Below are positions 7,416-14,052 of a stretch of 14,146 nt of DNA, in pieces (position 1 is the stretch's first letter; each line of letters starts with the position of its first letter). This stretch comes from Firmicutes bacterium UBA2058 (GTDB taxonomy: Bacteria > Bacillota > Clostridia > Tissierellales > Sedimentibacteraceae): NCBI GenBank assembly GCA_002332905.1, contig DDAM01000016.1, positions 1 through 14,146 of the forward strand. The letters run 5' to 3'. The position numbers were made by a program, and so were the translations under genes. The notes beneath the pieces are model-generated. The model made no database searches, was not told where the DNA came from, and worked only from the letters and a program-made list of their open reading frames with translations.

Positions 7416-7455
7416 AAAAACCCCGTTCTCTTAACATAATGTTAAGAGGACGGGG
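7416..7455 (-). terminator. T-box-controlled terminator before hisS
   Basis: The arms 7421-7436 and 7440-7455 form a 16-bp stem with one mismatch and a 3-nt loop. In the minus-strand RNA it ends in ...ACGGGG followed by UUUUU (complement of 7416-7420). Its 5' arm (CCCCGUCCUCU in the RNA) is the same segment that pairs in the antiterminator, so the two structures exclude each other. Confidence 0.92.
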
Positions 7456-7515
7456 TAAACTTCCGTGGTTCCACCTCTTTTTATCAACACCTCACGATGT
7501 TGACCTTATCAAGTA

Positions 7516-7559
7516 CAGAGTGAAGTTCTTTTTTCACCAGAGTGAAGTTCTTTTTTCAC
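7516..7559 (-). repeat. Perfect 22-nt tandem duplication inside the T-box leader
   Basis: The two adjacent copies, 7516-7537 and 7538-7559, are identical base for base. Each holds GTGAA and TTCAC halves that can form a hairpin. They sit inside a closing stem made by CAAGTA/TACTTG (7510-7515 and 7566-7571). Removing one copy leaves a simple stem (AGAGTGAA pairing with TTCACTCT), so this looks like a recent slippage duplication. Confidence 0.95.
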
Positions 7560-7759
7560 TCTTTATACTTGCCTATTATAACGGATAAGTCCGAGTCAGC
7601 CTACTAAATTTTTCAGTGACTTGCTCAAGGATGTGTTCAATATATCCACATTGTACCTTTCACCAACCGGTAACTCTCTAAAAATAGAATATGTATTTAC
7701 TATTTCCTATCAAAGCATTTTGATTTCATAGCTTAATGATTCAGTTTTTAATTAAAGCT

Positions 7760-7788
7760 ATTATAGAATACATAATATGCTTTGTCAA
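7760..7788 (-). promoter_or_regulatory. Consensus SigA promoter of hisS
   Basis: On the minus strand: perfect TTGACA (7783-7788), a 17-nt spacer and perfect TATAAT (7760-7765). Transcription would start near 7753, giving a leader of about 370 nt that contains the whole T-box. The -35 box lies about 38 nt downstream of the thiF-like gene's stop. Confidence 0.92.
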
Positions 7789-7826
7789 TAAAAAAGTTTA
7801 GCTTATTTATATTAAAAGTTATTATT

Positions 7827-8507
7827 TTATAAATTCATTATTTCAAAATTCATATTAAGTAAATCAATGCTTAGTAATTTGTTATGTAATGTATCACCCT
7901 TATCAAGCAAAACCTTAATTGCTTCACTAACTTGTATTGAAGCTACTAGCGCAGGTGTATATGATGGATTTCCAAGACTCGTATCGATATCTTCGTCTTT
8001 TATATCTGTATATATTTTTGATAGAGTGTTATCGTAAGGCATGACAGTACTTACCTGCCCATACCATCCGGATATAGCTCCATGTATAAGTGGTGTTTCA
8101 AGCTTACTACATGCTTCCTCTAGTATTAGTCTAGTAGATATATTATCACAGGCATCAATTATAATATTATTTCCTGCTAATAGGTCTATTGCGTTATCTG
8201 ATGTAAGCTTCTCACATACAGGTATAAAGTATACGTCTGGATTGATTGCAAAAACCCTTTTTTTAGCTTCCAGTGCTTTTTTTTCATGGATGTTTGTGGT
8301 ATGAGATATAATTTGCCTATTTAAATTAGTTGTTTCAAAAACATCATAATCTATGCCTGTTATATTTAATATGCCAATTCTTGCAAGCATTTCAATTACG
8401 TAACCACCTATTCCGCCACACCCAACAACGCACACATTAAAACCATGAAGTTTTTTACATTCTTCTTCTGTTATACAATTTAAATTTTTACTATATCTAT
8501 TTTCCAT
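7827..8507 (-). CDS. ThiF/MoeB/HesA-family E1-like adenylyltransferase
   Basis: Rossmann-fold enzyme of the E1-like superfamily; members adenylate the C-terminus of a ubiquitin-like sulfur carrier (ThiS, MoaD) or a tRNA (TcdA). Visible: nucleotide-binding GCGGIGG (29-35), the GIDYDVFETTNLNRQ segment (51-65, with D53, D55 and R64), the conserved lysine region around K77-K78, and IIDACDN (116-122). At 226 aa it is short. It lacks the paired CxxC zinc motifs of MoeB and has no rhodanese domain. The start is ATG at 8507, 7 nt after GGAGG (8515-8519); a longer frame to 8567 would add a spurious hydrophobic stretch and include the RBS and promoter. No sulfur carrier, thi or moe gene is in the window, so substrate and pathway are open. 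No terminator is seen between this gene and the hisS promoter. Confidence 0.85.
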   Translation of the reverse strand: MENRYSKNLNCITEEECKKLHGFNVCVVGCGGIGGYVIEMLARIGILNITGIDYDVFETTNLNRQIISHTTNIHEKKALEAKKRVFAINPDVYFIPVCEKLTSDNAIDLLAGNNIIIDACDNISTRLILEEACSKLETPLIHGAISGWYGQVSTVMPYDNTLSKIYTDIKDEDIDTSLGNPSYTPALVASIQVSEAIKVLLDKGDTLHNKLLSIDLLNMNFEIMNL

Positions 8508-8531
8508 TTTAAAACCTCCAACATTAAGTAC

Positions 8532-8560
8532 ATTATATAGTAGCAAAAATGTAAATGCAA
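8532..8560 (-). promoter_or_regulatory. Candidate promoter of the thiF-like gene
   Basis: On the minus strand: TTGCAT (8555-8560), a 17-nt spacer and perfect TATAAT (8532-8537). The start would fall near 8525, giving a very short leader just before the GGAGG at 8515-8519. Confidence 0.65.
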
Positions 8561-8647
8561 CAAACAAATACTTATATTATATCGGACGAAATCCTAATTT
8601 ATGAGATAAAATATAGCAAAAAATTTTTTTATGAAAATTAAATCAGA

Positions 8648-8682
8648 TTTTAATTTATTAAAACATTTTAATTTTATTAAAA
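8648..8682 (+). repeat. Two tandem palindromes abutting the nadE -35 box
   Basis: TTTTAATTTATTAAAA (8648-8663; arms of 7, spacer 2) and TTTTAATTTTATTAAAA (8666-8682; arms of 7, spacer 3) are near-identical inverted repeats with centres about 18-19 nt apart. The second ends exactly where TTGACA begins. They are candidate repressor operators, or an UP element (A/T tracts bound by the RNA polymerase alpha subunit). Confidence 0.7.
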
Positions 8683-8712
8683 TTGACAATAATAGAGATA
8701 TTGTGGTAAATT
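8683..8712 (+). promoter_or_regulatory. SigA promoter of nadE with extended -10
   Basis: TTGACA (8683-8688), an 18-nt spacer and TAAATT (8707-8712), with a TG at 8704-8705 giving an extended -10. The start would be near 8719, with a leader of about 36 nt. Confidence 0.7.
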
Positions 8713-8754
8713 TAAATATGTTAAATTTCAATTAATATAATTGGAGGTAATAAA

Positions 8755-10695
8755 TTGAAAAATTATGGATTTGTTAGAGTAGGAGCAGGTGTTCCTAAAA
8801 TAGAAGTGGCAAATTGCAAATATAATATAGATAGTATTTTTGAGTTGATAAAAGAAGCTGAGAAAAATAAAATATCCATATTAACATTCCCAGAATTATG
8901 TGTTACTGGATATACTTGTGCTGACTTATTTTATCAGCAAGCATTGTTAGAAGAATGTGAAAAATCAATTGAAGAACTACTTACACTAACTAAAGATATT
9001 GACATGCTTATAACTGTAGGTGCTCCAATTAAGGTGAACTTTAAGCTCTACAATTGCGCTATAGCAATGTACAAGGGTGAAATTTTATGTATAGTTCCAA
9101 AAACTTTTATTCCAAACTATGGAGAGTTTTATGAAAAAAGATGGTTTACTATGGCAGATGAGTTTAACAAGATAAATATAAACTATTGTGGTCAAAATAC
9201 CTTTATAAGTACTAATGTATTAATACAACATGAGAGTATTAAGGATTTATGCGTTGGAATAGAAATGTGCGAGGACTTGTGGAGTCCAATACCACCAAGT
9301 ACATTTCAAGCAATTTCTGGAGCTAGCGTAATACTTAATTTGTCAGCATCTAATGATTATGTAGGTAAAAGTGACTACAGGAAAACAATAATTGATAGTC
9401 AGTCATCAAAGTGTATGTGTGCATATATTTATTCTTCTGCTGGCTTTGGTGAATCATCTACTGATTTAGTGTTTAGCGGGCATAGCTTGATTTATGAAAA
9501 TGGAGCGTTATTAGCTGAATGTAAAGAATATAGCTTAAATAATCAGCTTATATATACAGAAATCGATTTAGAAAAATTATCAGCTTACAGACAAAGAAAT
9601 AATACTTATGCTGATTGTTCATCTAAATACGACAATAATTTTGAAAAGGTATATTTTAATGCAAATATTGAAGTAGATATTCTAGTAAGAAATATAGATA
9701 AATCACCATTTATACCAGAGGGTATAAATAAAATATCAGAAAGATGCAGTGAGATATTTAATATACAAATAAATGGATTAGCTAAAAGAATAATACATTC
9801 TAACGCTAAATCAATGGTTTTGGGAATTTCAGGAGGATTGGATTCAACCCTTGCTTTATTAGTGTGTGCTAAAACCTGTGATAAGCTAGGACTAGATAGA
9901 AAAATTATTAAGGCAGTTACAATGCCTGGATTTGGAACAACTGATAGAACATACAATAATGCTGTAGATATGATTAATAAAGTTGGCGCTACATTTAAAG
10001 AAATAAGTATAAAGGATTCTGTTACTCAGCATTTTAAAGACATAGGACACGACATAAATAATAATAATGTAATATATGAAAATTCACAGGCTAGAGAGAG
10101 AACTCAAATACTTATGGACGTAGCAAATCAAGAAAATGGTTTAGTAATTGGAACAGGAGATTTGTCTGAACTTGCTTTAGGCTGGGCTACCTATAATGGT
10201 GACCACATGTCAATGTATGGTGTTAATTCTTCAATTCCAAAAACTTTAATTAGATATATTATTAAATGGGTTGCAGATTATGAATTTAAAGATGATATAA
10301 AAAATACATTGTATGATGTATTAGAAACTCCTGTAAGTCCAGAGCTTTTACCACCTGATAAAGATGGAAATATAGCACAGAAAACTGAGGAATTAGTTGG
10401 ACCTTATGAGTTACATGACTTTTTCTTATATCATGTAATGCGTTTTGGATATAAGCCATCTAAAATATTGTTTTTAGCTAATATAGCCTTTGAAAATGTA
10501 TATAATAGAGAAACTATATATAAATGGTTGAAAAATTTTTACTCTAGATTTTTTGCTCAACAATTTAAGCGTTCATGCTTACCAGATGGTCCTAAGGTTG
10601 GTTCAGTTTGTGTTTCTCCTCGCGGAGACTTAAGAATGCCAAGTGATGCAGTAGTAAAAATATGGATAGATGAGTTGGAAAAAATTACATTGTAA
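8755..10695 (+). CDS. nadE: Glutamine-dependent NAD+ synthetase
   Basis: Cytoplasmic two-domain enzyme for the last step of NAD+ synthesis: nicotinate adenine dinucleotide + ATP + glutamine to NAD+. The N-terminal nitrilase-like glutaminase (about 1-290) shows the Glu-Lys-Cys triad: E47 (FPEL), K116 (VPKTFIPNYGEFYE) and C172 (GIEMCEDLW). The C-terminal amidotransferase domain (about 330-646) shows the PP-loop SGGLDST (359-365), MPGFGTTDRT (390-399), and GTGDLSELALGW (466-477). The 646-aa length fits the long glutaminase-fused type, so it can use glutamine rather than only free ammonia. The start is TTG at 8755, 6 nt after GGAGGT (8743-8748); the protein beginning GFVRVGAGVPK fits the usual family start and no suitable ATG is nearby. 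It is divergent from the thiF-like gene. No strong terminator follows. Confidence 0.96.
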   Translation: MKNYGFVRVGAGVPKIEVANCKYNIDSIFELIKEAEKNKISILTFPELCVTGYTCADLFYQQALLEECEKSIEELLTLTKDIDMLITVGAPIKVNFKLYNCAIAMYKGEILCIVPKTFIPNYGEFYEKRWFTMADEFNKININYCGQNTFISTNVLIQHESIKDLCVGIEMCEDLWSPIPPSTFQAISGASVILNLSASNDYVGKSDYRKTIIDSQSSKCMCAYIYSSAGFGESSTDLVFSGHSLIYENGALLAECKEYSLNNQLIYTEIDLEKLSAYRQRNNTYADCSSKYDNNFEKVYFNANIEVDILVRNIDKSPFIPEGINKISERCSEIFNIQINGLAKRIIHSNAKSMVLGISGGLDSTLALLVCAKTCDKLGLDRKIIKAVTMPGFGTTDRTYNNAVDMINKVGATFKEISIKDSVTQHFKDIGHDINNNNVIYENSQARERTQILMDVANQENGLVIGTGDLSELALGWATYNGDHMSMYGVNSSIPKTLIRYIIKWVADYEFKDDIKNTLYDVLETPVSPELLPPDKDGNIAQKTEELVGPYELHDFFLYHVMRFGYKPSKILFLANIAFENVYNRETIYKWLKNFYSRFFAQQFKRSCLPDGPKVGSVCVSPRGDLRMPSDAVVKIWIDELEKITL

Positions 10696-10737
10696 CCTTT
10701 TGAAACTAATAAATTTTTCTCACGTCTAACACTTATG

Positions 10738-10746
10738 TGATAAAAT
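10738..10746 (+). promoter_or_regulatory. Possible extended -10 promoter of the cassette
   Basis: TGA followed by TAAAAT (10741-10746) resembles a TGn-extended -10 with no good -35 box. It could start a transcript near 10753 that includes the hairpin ahead of the lipoprotein gene. Read-through from nadE is the alternative. Confidence 0.35.
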
Positions 10747-10769
10747 TTTATTAAGGAAAAAGGTGAAAA

Positions 10770-10817
10770 TTCCATGTACAAATCTTTACAGTAATTTGTG
10801 CAAAAAAATGCATGGAG
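10770..10817 (+). promoter_or_regulatory. Hairpin that can mask the lipoprotein gene's RBS
   Basis: The inner stem GTACAAAT (10776-10783) pairs with ATTTGTGC (10794-10801; one wobble). The outer segment TTCCATG (10770-10776) can pair with CATGGAG (10811-10817), which contains most of the GGAGG ribosome binding site. An A-run rather than a T-run follows the inner stem, so it is not a terminator. A role in translation control is inference only. Confidence 0.4.
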
Positions 10818-10823
10818 GTAATT

Positions 10824-11354
10824 ATGAAAAAAATATTATTTATATTAATGGCAATTTTTCTTGTTGCTACAATGCTAGTAGGATGCAATAATGAGAAAAA
10901 TAATAACACATCTAGTGGTTTAAAAGATGGTGCAACTTTATCAGATATAGTAGACAAAATACAATCTGAAATAGGAATAGCAATGGGTTCTCCAGTAGAT
11001 GATACTGTATTAAAAGATATCTTTGGAATTAATAAAGAAGATATAGAAGAGTACACAGGACAAATGTCAATGGTTATGGCTTCTTCAGACACTTTTTTAA
11101 TTGTTAAAGTAAAAGAAGGAAAAGTTGAAGATGTAAAAGCTGCTTTAGAAAAAAGGAAAGAAACTATAATTCAAGGTCAATATTTACCTGCTGAGATTGA
11201 AAAAGCTAATGCTGGCAAAATATACACAAATGGAAATTATGTTGCTTTAATGGTATTAGGTGATACAATGGTAGAGGAAGGTCAAGATTTTGACTCCGCT
11301 AAAGCACAAGAGGAAATTAAGAAGGCTGAAGACATAGTAAATAGTTTTTTTTAA
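10824..11354 (+). CDS. DUF4358-like lipoprotein
   Basis: A 176-aa predicted lipoprotein: positive MKK, hydrophobic core ILFILMAIFLVATM and lipobox LVGC with lipidated C21, then an Asn-rich linker (about 22-31). It should be anchored to the outer face of the membrane. The mature part (TLSDIVDKIQSEIG, DIFGINKEDIEEYTG, an FLIVKVKEGKVEDVKAAL segment, a C-terminal helix ending near IVNSFF) matches what I recall of the uncharacterised DUF4358 family. No enzymatic motif is visible. The start is ATG at 10824, 5 nt after GGAGG (10814-10818); an earlier in-frame ATG at 10812 overlaps that site. It is the first gene of a cassette with MBOAT and DHHW genes and is separated from them by a hairpin with a T-rich tail. 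An accessory or polymer-binding role in polymer acylation is an inference from position only. Confidence 0.8.
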   Translation: MKKILFILMAIFLVATMLVGCNNEKNNNTSSGLKDGATLSDIVDKIQSEIGIAMGSPVDDTVLKDIFGINKEDIEEYTGQMSMVMASSDTFLIVKVKEGKVEDVKAALEKRKETIIQGQYLPAEIEKANAGKIYTNGNYVALMVLGDTMVEEGQDFDSAKAQEEIKKAEDIVNSFF

Positions 11355-11369
11355 CAAATAAATATTATA

Positions 11370-11424
11370 AAAGCTATATACAGAGACTATTAAAATACTC
11401 TCAAAAAGTCTATAGCTTTATTTT
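11370..11424 (+). terminator. Internal hairpin, likely partial terminator, in the cassette
   Basis: AAAGCTATA (11370-11378) pairs with TATAGCTTT (11411-11419). AGACT and AGTCT inside can extend the stem past a bulge. TTTATTTTA follows. It lies 15 nt after the lipoprotein stop and ends about 5 nt before the MBOAT ribosome binding site, leaving no room for a new promoter. It therefore probably acts as a leaky terminator that lowers expression of the two downstream genes, or as an mRNA-stabilising hairpin. Confidence 0.6.
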
Positions 11425-11443
11425 AATTGAGAGGTATTAAAAT

Positions 11444-12823
11444 ATGGTTTTTAGTAGTATTGTTTTTTTATTTAGGTTTTTACCTATAGTTTTATTGATA
11501 TATTATTTAATTCCCAATAAGTGCAAAAATTTATCACTGTTGTTTGTAAGCTTGATATTTTATTCATGGGGTGAGCCTAAGTATTTTATTATTATGATAG
11601 CATCTATAGTAGTAGATTATATGGCCTCAATTATTATTGATAATAATAGAGATAAAAAAATTGTTTGCAAGCTAGCACTTACAGCTTCTGTGATTTTTAA
11701 TCTTGGGATGCTATTTTTCTTTAAATATTATGATTTTTTTATATCAAATATAAATGCAGTATTTGGTCTTGATATAAGCCTATTAAGATTAGTGCTTCCA
11801 TTAGGAATAAGTTTTTATACATTCCAAACTATGTCATATACAATAGATGTCTATAGAGGAAAGGTTAGTGCTGAAAGAAATATAATTAACTTTGGAACAT
11901 TCGTTACATTGTATCCGCAATTAATAGCAGGACCAATAGTTAAATATACTGACATTAATGTAGAATTAAAAGAAAGAAAAATAAATTATTCACAAATTCA
12001 AGATGGTATTGAGACATTTGTTATGGGACTTGGAAAAAAGGTTCTTATAGCCAATAGTGCCGGTATGTTATGGACAGAGGTACAAGCATTAGGATTTGAT
12101 AACATTTCCACACCTTTAGCATGGTTAGGAATTATTGCATACTCATTTCAGATATACTTTGATTTTAGTGGATATTCATTGATGGCTATTGGACTTGGAA
12201 AAATGCTTGGCTTTAATTTTCCTCAAAACTTTAATGATCCATATATTTCAAGAAGTGCTACAGAGTTTTGGAGAAGATGGCATATGACTTTAGGTTCATG
12301 GTTTAGAGAATATGTTTATATACCATTAGGTGGTAGCAGAGTTAAGCCTTTAAGAATGTACTTTAATATATTTTTTATATGGTTTTTAACGGGATTTTGG
12401 CACGGAGCAGATTATAATTTTATGCTATGGGGACTGTTTTATGCAGTGTTATTGGTGATTGAAAAATCTGGTTTTATTAAAATTTTGGACAAGCATAGAA
12501 CCTTCTCTCACGTTTATCTTTTATTTATGACATTGATGGGCTGGGCGCTGTTTAGCATAACGGATTTAAGTCAATTGGGAATGTTTTATAAAAAATTGTT
12601 TGTATTTACAGGTGGAACAGATTTTATTTACTATCTAAAAAATTATGTAATTATTTTGATAGTAGCAGGAGTTTTATCTACACCCTTATTAAGAAATTTT
12701 TATAATAGAATTTCTAAAGATGCAATGTGGATTAGAATTTCTATAGTAGGAATAATATTGGTTATTTCTGTAGCATACTTAGTAGATGCAACTTATAATC
12801 CATTCTTGTACTTTAGATTTTAA
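11444..12823 (+). CDS. MBOAT-family membrane O-acyltransferase (AlgI/DltB-like)
   Basis: Polytopic membrane enzyme of the MBOAT family (459 aa, roughly ten or more hydrophobic segments) that moves acyl groups, usually acetyl, across or at the membrane for transfer to an extracellular polymer. Diagnostic pieces: the N-terminal MVFSSIVFLFRFLP and LFYSWGE-like FYSWGEPKY typical of AlgI; LPLGISFYTFQTMSY (118-132); YPQLIAGPIV (157-166); YFDFSGYSLMAIGLGKMLGF (238-257); FWRRWHMTLGSWFREY (275-290) with H280; and the catalytic GFWHGADYNFMLWG with H320. The RBS GAGAGG (11429-11434) is well spaced before the ATG. The next gene starts 12 nt after the stop, so the pair is co-translated. DltB is less likely because no dltA, dltC or dltD is present. 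Acyl group and polymer are unknown; acetylation of a surface polysaccharide is the best guess. Confidence 0.93.
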   Translation: MVFSSIVFLFRFLPIVLLIYYLIPNKCKNLSLLFVSLIFYSWGEPKYFIIMIASIVVDYMASIIIDNNRDKKIVCKLALTASVIFNLGMLFFFKYYDFFISNINAVFGLDISLLRLVLPLGISFYTFQTMSYTIDVYRGKVSAERNIINFGTFVTLYPQLIAGPIVKYTDINVELKERKINYSQIQDGIETFVMGLGKKVLIANSAGMLWTEVQALGFDNISTPLAWLGIIAYSFQIYFDFSGYSLMAIGLGKMLGFNFPQNFNDPYISRSATEFWRRWHMTLGSWFREYVYIPLGGSRVKPLRMYFNIFFIWFLTGFWHGADYNFMLWGLFYAVLLVIEKSGFIKILDKHRTFSHVYLLFMTLMGWALFSITDLSQLGMFYKKLFVFTGGTDFIYYLKNYVIILIVAGVLSTPLLRNFYNRISKDAMWIRISIVGIILVISVAYLVDATYNPFLYFRF

Positions 12824-12835
12824 GAGGTGGTTAAG

Positions 12836-13987
12836 ATGAAAGACTTTATAACAAAATTAAAAAAAGTAAAAAATTATCCAATTATAGTGCTGTTTTTAAC
12901 ATTCATTCTTGTTTTTACAGCTATCGATGTATTAACACCAGATAAAAAAATTTCAGAGCTTGAAAACAAGTATTTGCAAATGAAGCCTAAGTTCACTTTA
13001 AATAGCTTTTATTATAATGAATATGTTCCTAAGTATGAAAAATATATTAATGAACAGTTTATATTAAGGAATAAGTGGATAGATTTAAAATCAAGATGTG
13101 AATACTATATAGGTAAAGCTGAAAATAATGGTATAGTTTATGGTAAAGACAATTACATGTTTGATAAGGTTCAAACTATAAATGATAAACAGCTTGAAAA
13201 GAATATTGAAAGCATTAAGAATTTTATAGAAAAGTATAAGGATGAAAATATTAAGTTTGCTCTAATTCCAAATTCATTTGAAGTATTAAGTGAGAAACTA
13301 CCTTATGGTTTAAATTTATTTAACCAAAGTGAATTAATAAATAATGTATATAACATATATTCAAAATACGAAAATGTAGAAACTTTAAATATTATTGATT
13401 TGTTAAATTCACACGATGATGAATATATATATTATAAAACAGATCATCACTGGACAACCTTAGGTGCTTACTATGCATATGTTGAGTATATGAAGAGTGT
13501 TGATAAGCCATATGTTGATATAAATGTATTAAACGCTCATGATGTTGAAGGTTTTTTAGGAACATATTTTTCTAAAGCATTGAAATTTAATTCTGACTTT
13601 GACAAGATAACCTACTATGATGTAAATATAGATAAAATGACCTTTGCAGGCAAAGAGTATAAAGATATATATGAATATGATAAGTTTAAGGAACGTGATA
13701 AATATGCGGCGTTTTTATATGGTAATAATGATTTAACAGTTATAACTAATAAAGGCTCTGTGAACAAAGAAGATATATCACGTGTATTAATTATTAAAGA
13801 TTCATTTGGAAATTCATTTGTACCATATTTAACACATAGTTATGATGAAGTATATGTTCTAGATTTACGTTCGAATTCTCAAAAGGTAAGTGAGATTATG
13901 GAAATGTACGAATTTGACGATATTTTAATAATGTATAGTGTAAATAATTTTATTGATGATATAAATATAATAAGATCGACTTATTAA
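12836..13987 (+). CDS. DHHW-family membrane-anchored SGNH-like acyltransferase partner (AlgJ/AlgX-like)
   Basis: A 383-aa protein with one N-terminal membrane segment (about 14-31, IIVLFLTFILVFTAI) and an extracellular domain. The family motif reads KTDHHWTTLGAYYAY (201-215), with D203 and H205 in the positions of the catalytic DxH of AlgJ/AlgX. The nucleophile motif is IIKDSFGNSF (319-328), with S323. The conserved early block NEQFILRNKWIDLKS is also typical. In alginate acetylation, AlgJ and AlgX are SGNH-like proteins that work with the MBOAT protein AlgI; by analogy this protein would take the acyl group and place it on the polymer. The start is ATG at 12836, preceded by GAGGTGG (12824-12830); an earlier in-frame GTG at 12827 lies inside that site. 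It is the last gene of the cassette, with a strong terminator 29 nt after the stop. Confidence 0.9.
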   Translation: MKDFITKLKKVKNYPIIVLFLTFILVFTAIDVLTPDKKISELENKYLQMKPKFTLNSFYYNEYVPKYEKYINEQFILRNKWIDLKSRCEYYIGKAENNGIVYGKDNYMFDKVQTINDKQLEKNIESIKNFIEKYKDENIKFALIPNSFEVLSEKLPYGLNLFNQSELINNVYNIYSKYENVETLNIIDLLNSHDDEYIYYKTDHHWTTLGAYYAYVEYMKSVDKPYVDINVLNAHDVEGFLGTYFSKALKFNSDFDKITYYDVNIDKMTFAGKEYKDIYEYDKFKERDKYAAFLYGNNDLTVITNKGSVNKEDISRVLIIKDSFGNSFVPYLTHSYDEVYVLDLRSNSQKVSEIMEMYEFDDILIMYSVNNFIDDINIIRSTY

Positions 13988-14016
13988 ACAAAATAATATA
14001 AAAATAATATAAATTG

Positions 14017-14044
14017 AAAATGCAGAGAAATCTGCATTTTTTTT
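14017..14044 (+). terminator. Strong intrinsic terminator closing the cassette
   Basis: AAAATGCAGA (14017-14026), a GAAA loop and TCTGCATTTT (14031-14040) form a perfect 10-bp stem with a GNRA tetraloop. The T-run extends to eight. Confidence 0.95.
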
Positions 14045-14052
14045 ATGAGAAA

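Larger units (their letters stand above)
7416..7712 (-). promoter_or_regulatory. T-box riboswitch, histidine-specific (CAC specifier)
   Basis: Leader RNA that senses uncharged tRNA-His and allows read-through into hisS. On the minus strand: Stem I with an AGUAAAUA segment and the conserved AGAGAG and GGUUGGUG elements (about 7663-7705); the specifier motif GAACACA (7632-7638), in which CAC at 7633-7635 is a His codon; an enlarged Stem III (7510-7571); the T-box core AGAGGTGGAACCACGGAA (7461-7478); then the terminator. The antiterminator can be drawn as AGAGG / UGGAACC bulge / ACGG pairing with CCGU and CCUCU. Oddities: a perfect 22-nt tandem duplication in the Stem III area, and bulge base A in UGGA, which would pair with a U at position 73. 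Confidence 0.95.

Noticed and set aside
7516..7559. Start of a CRISPR-like repeat array
   Set aside because: There are only two copies, directly adjacent with no spacer, and they fall inside a T-box stem.
7747..7756. TTTAATTAAA palindrome at the hisS transcription start
   Set aside because: It is short, differs in layout from the nadE palindromes and is expected by chance at this base composition.
8508..8567. 20-residue N-terminal extension of the thiF-like protein, looking like a signal peptide
   Set aside because: The stretch contains the TATAAT box and the GGAGG site of the gene; E1-like enzymes are cytoplasmic and the ATG at 8507 is well placed.
9606..9956. 116-aa minus-strand ORF
   Set aside because: It is the complement of the nadE linker and PP-loop region, has a low-complexity translation and no RBS, and would run against a clear gene.
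10719..10746. Terminator after nadE (TCACGT / ATGTGA hairpin)
   Set aside because: The stem is only 6 bp with a wobble pair and no proper T-run follows; a promoter-like extended -10 overlaps it.
10751..11092. 113-aa minus-strand ORF overlapping the lipoprotein gene
   Set aside because: The plus-strand lipoprotein has a signal peptide, lipobox and RBS; the minus-strand frame has none of these.
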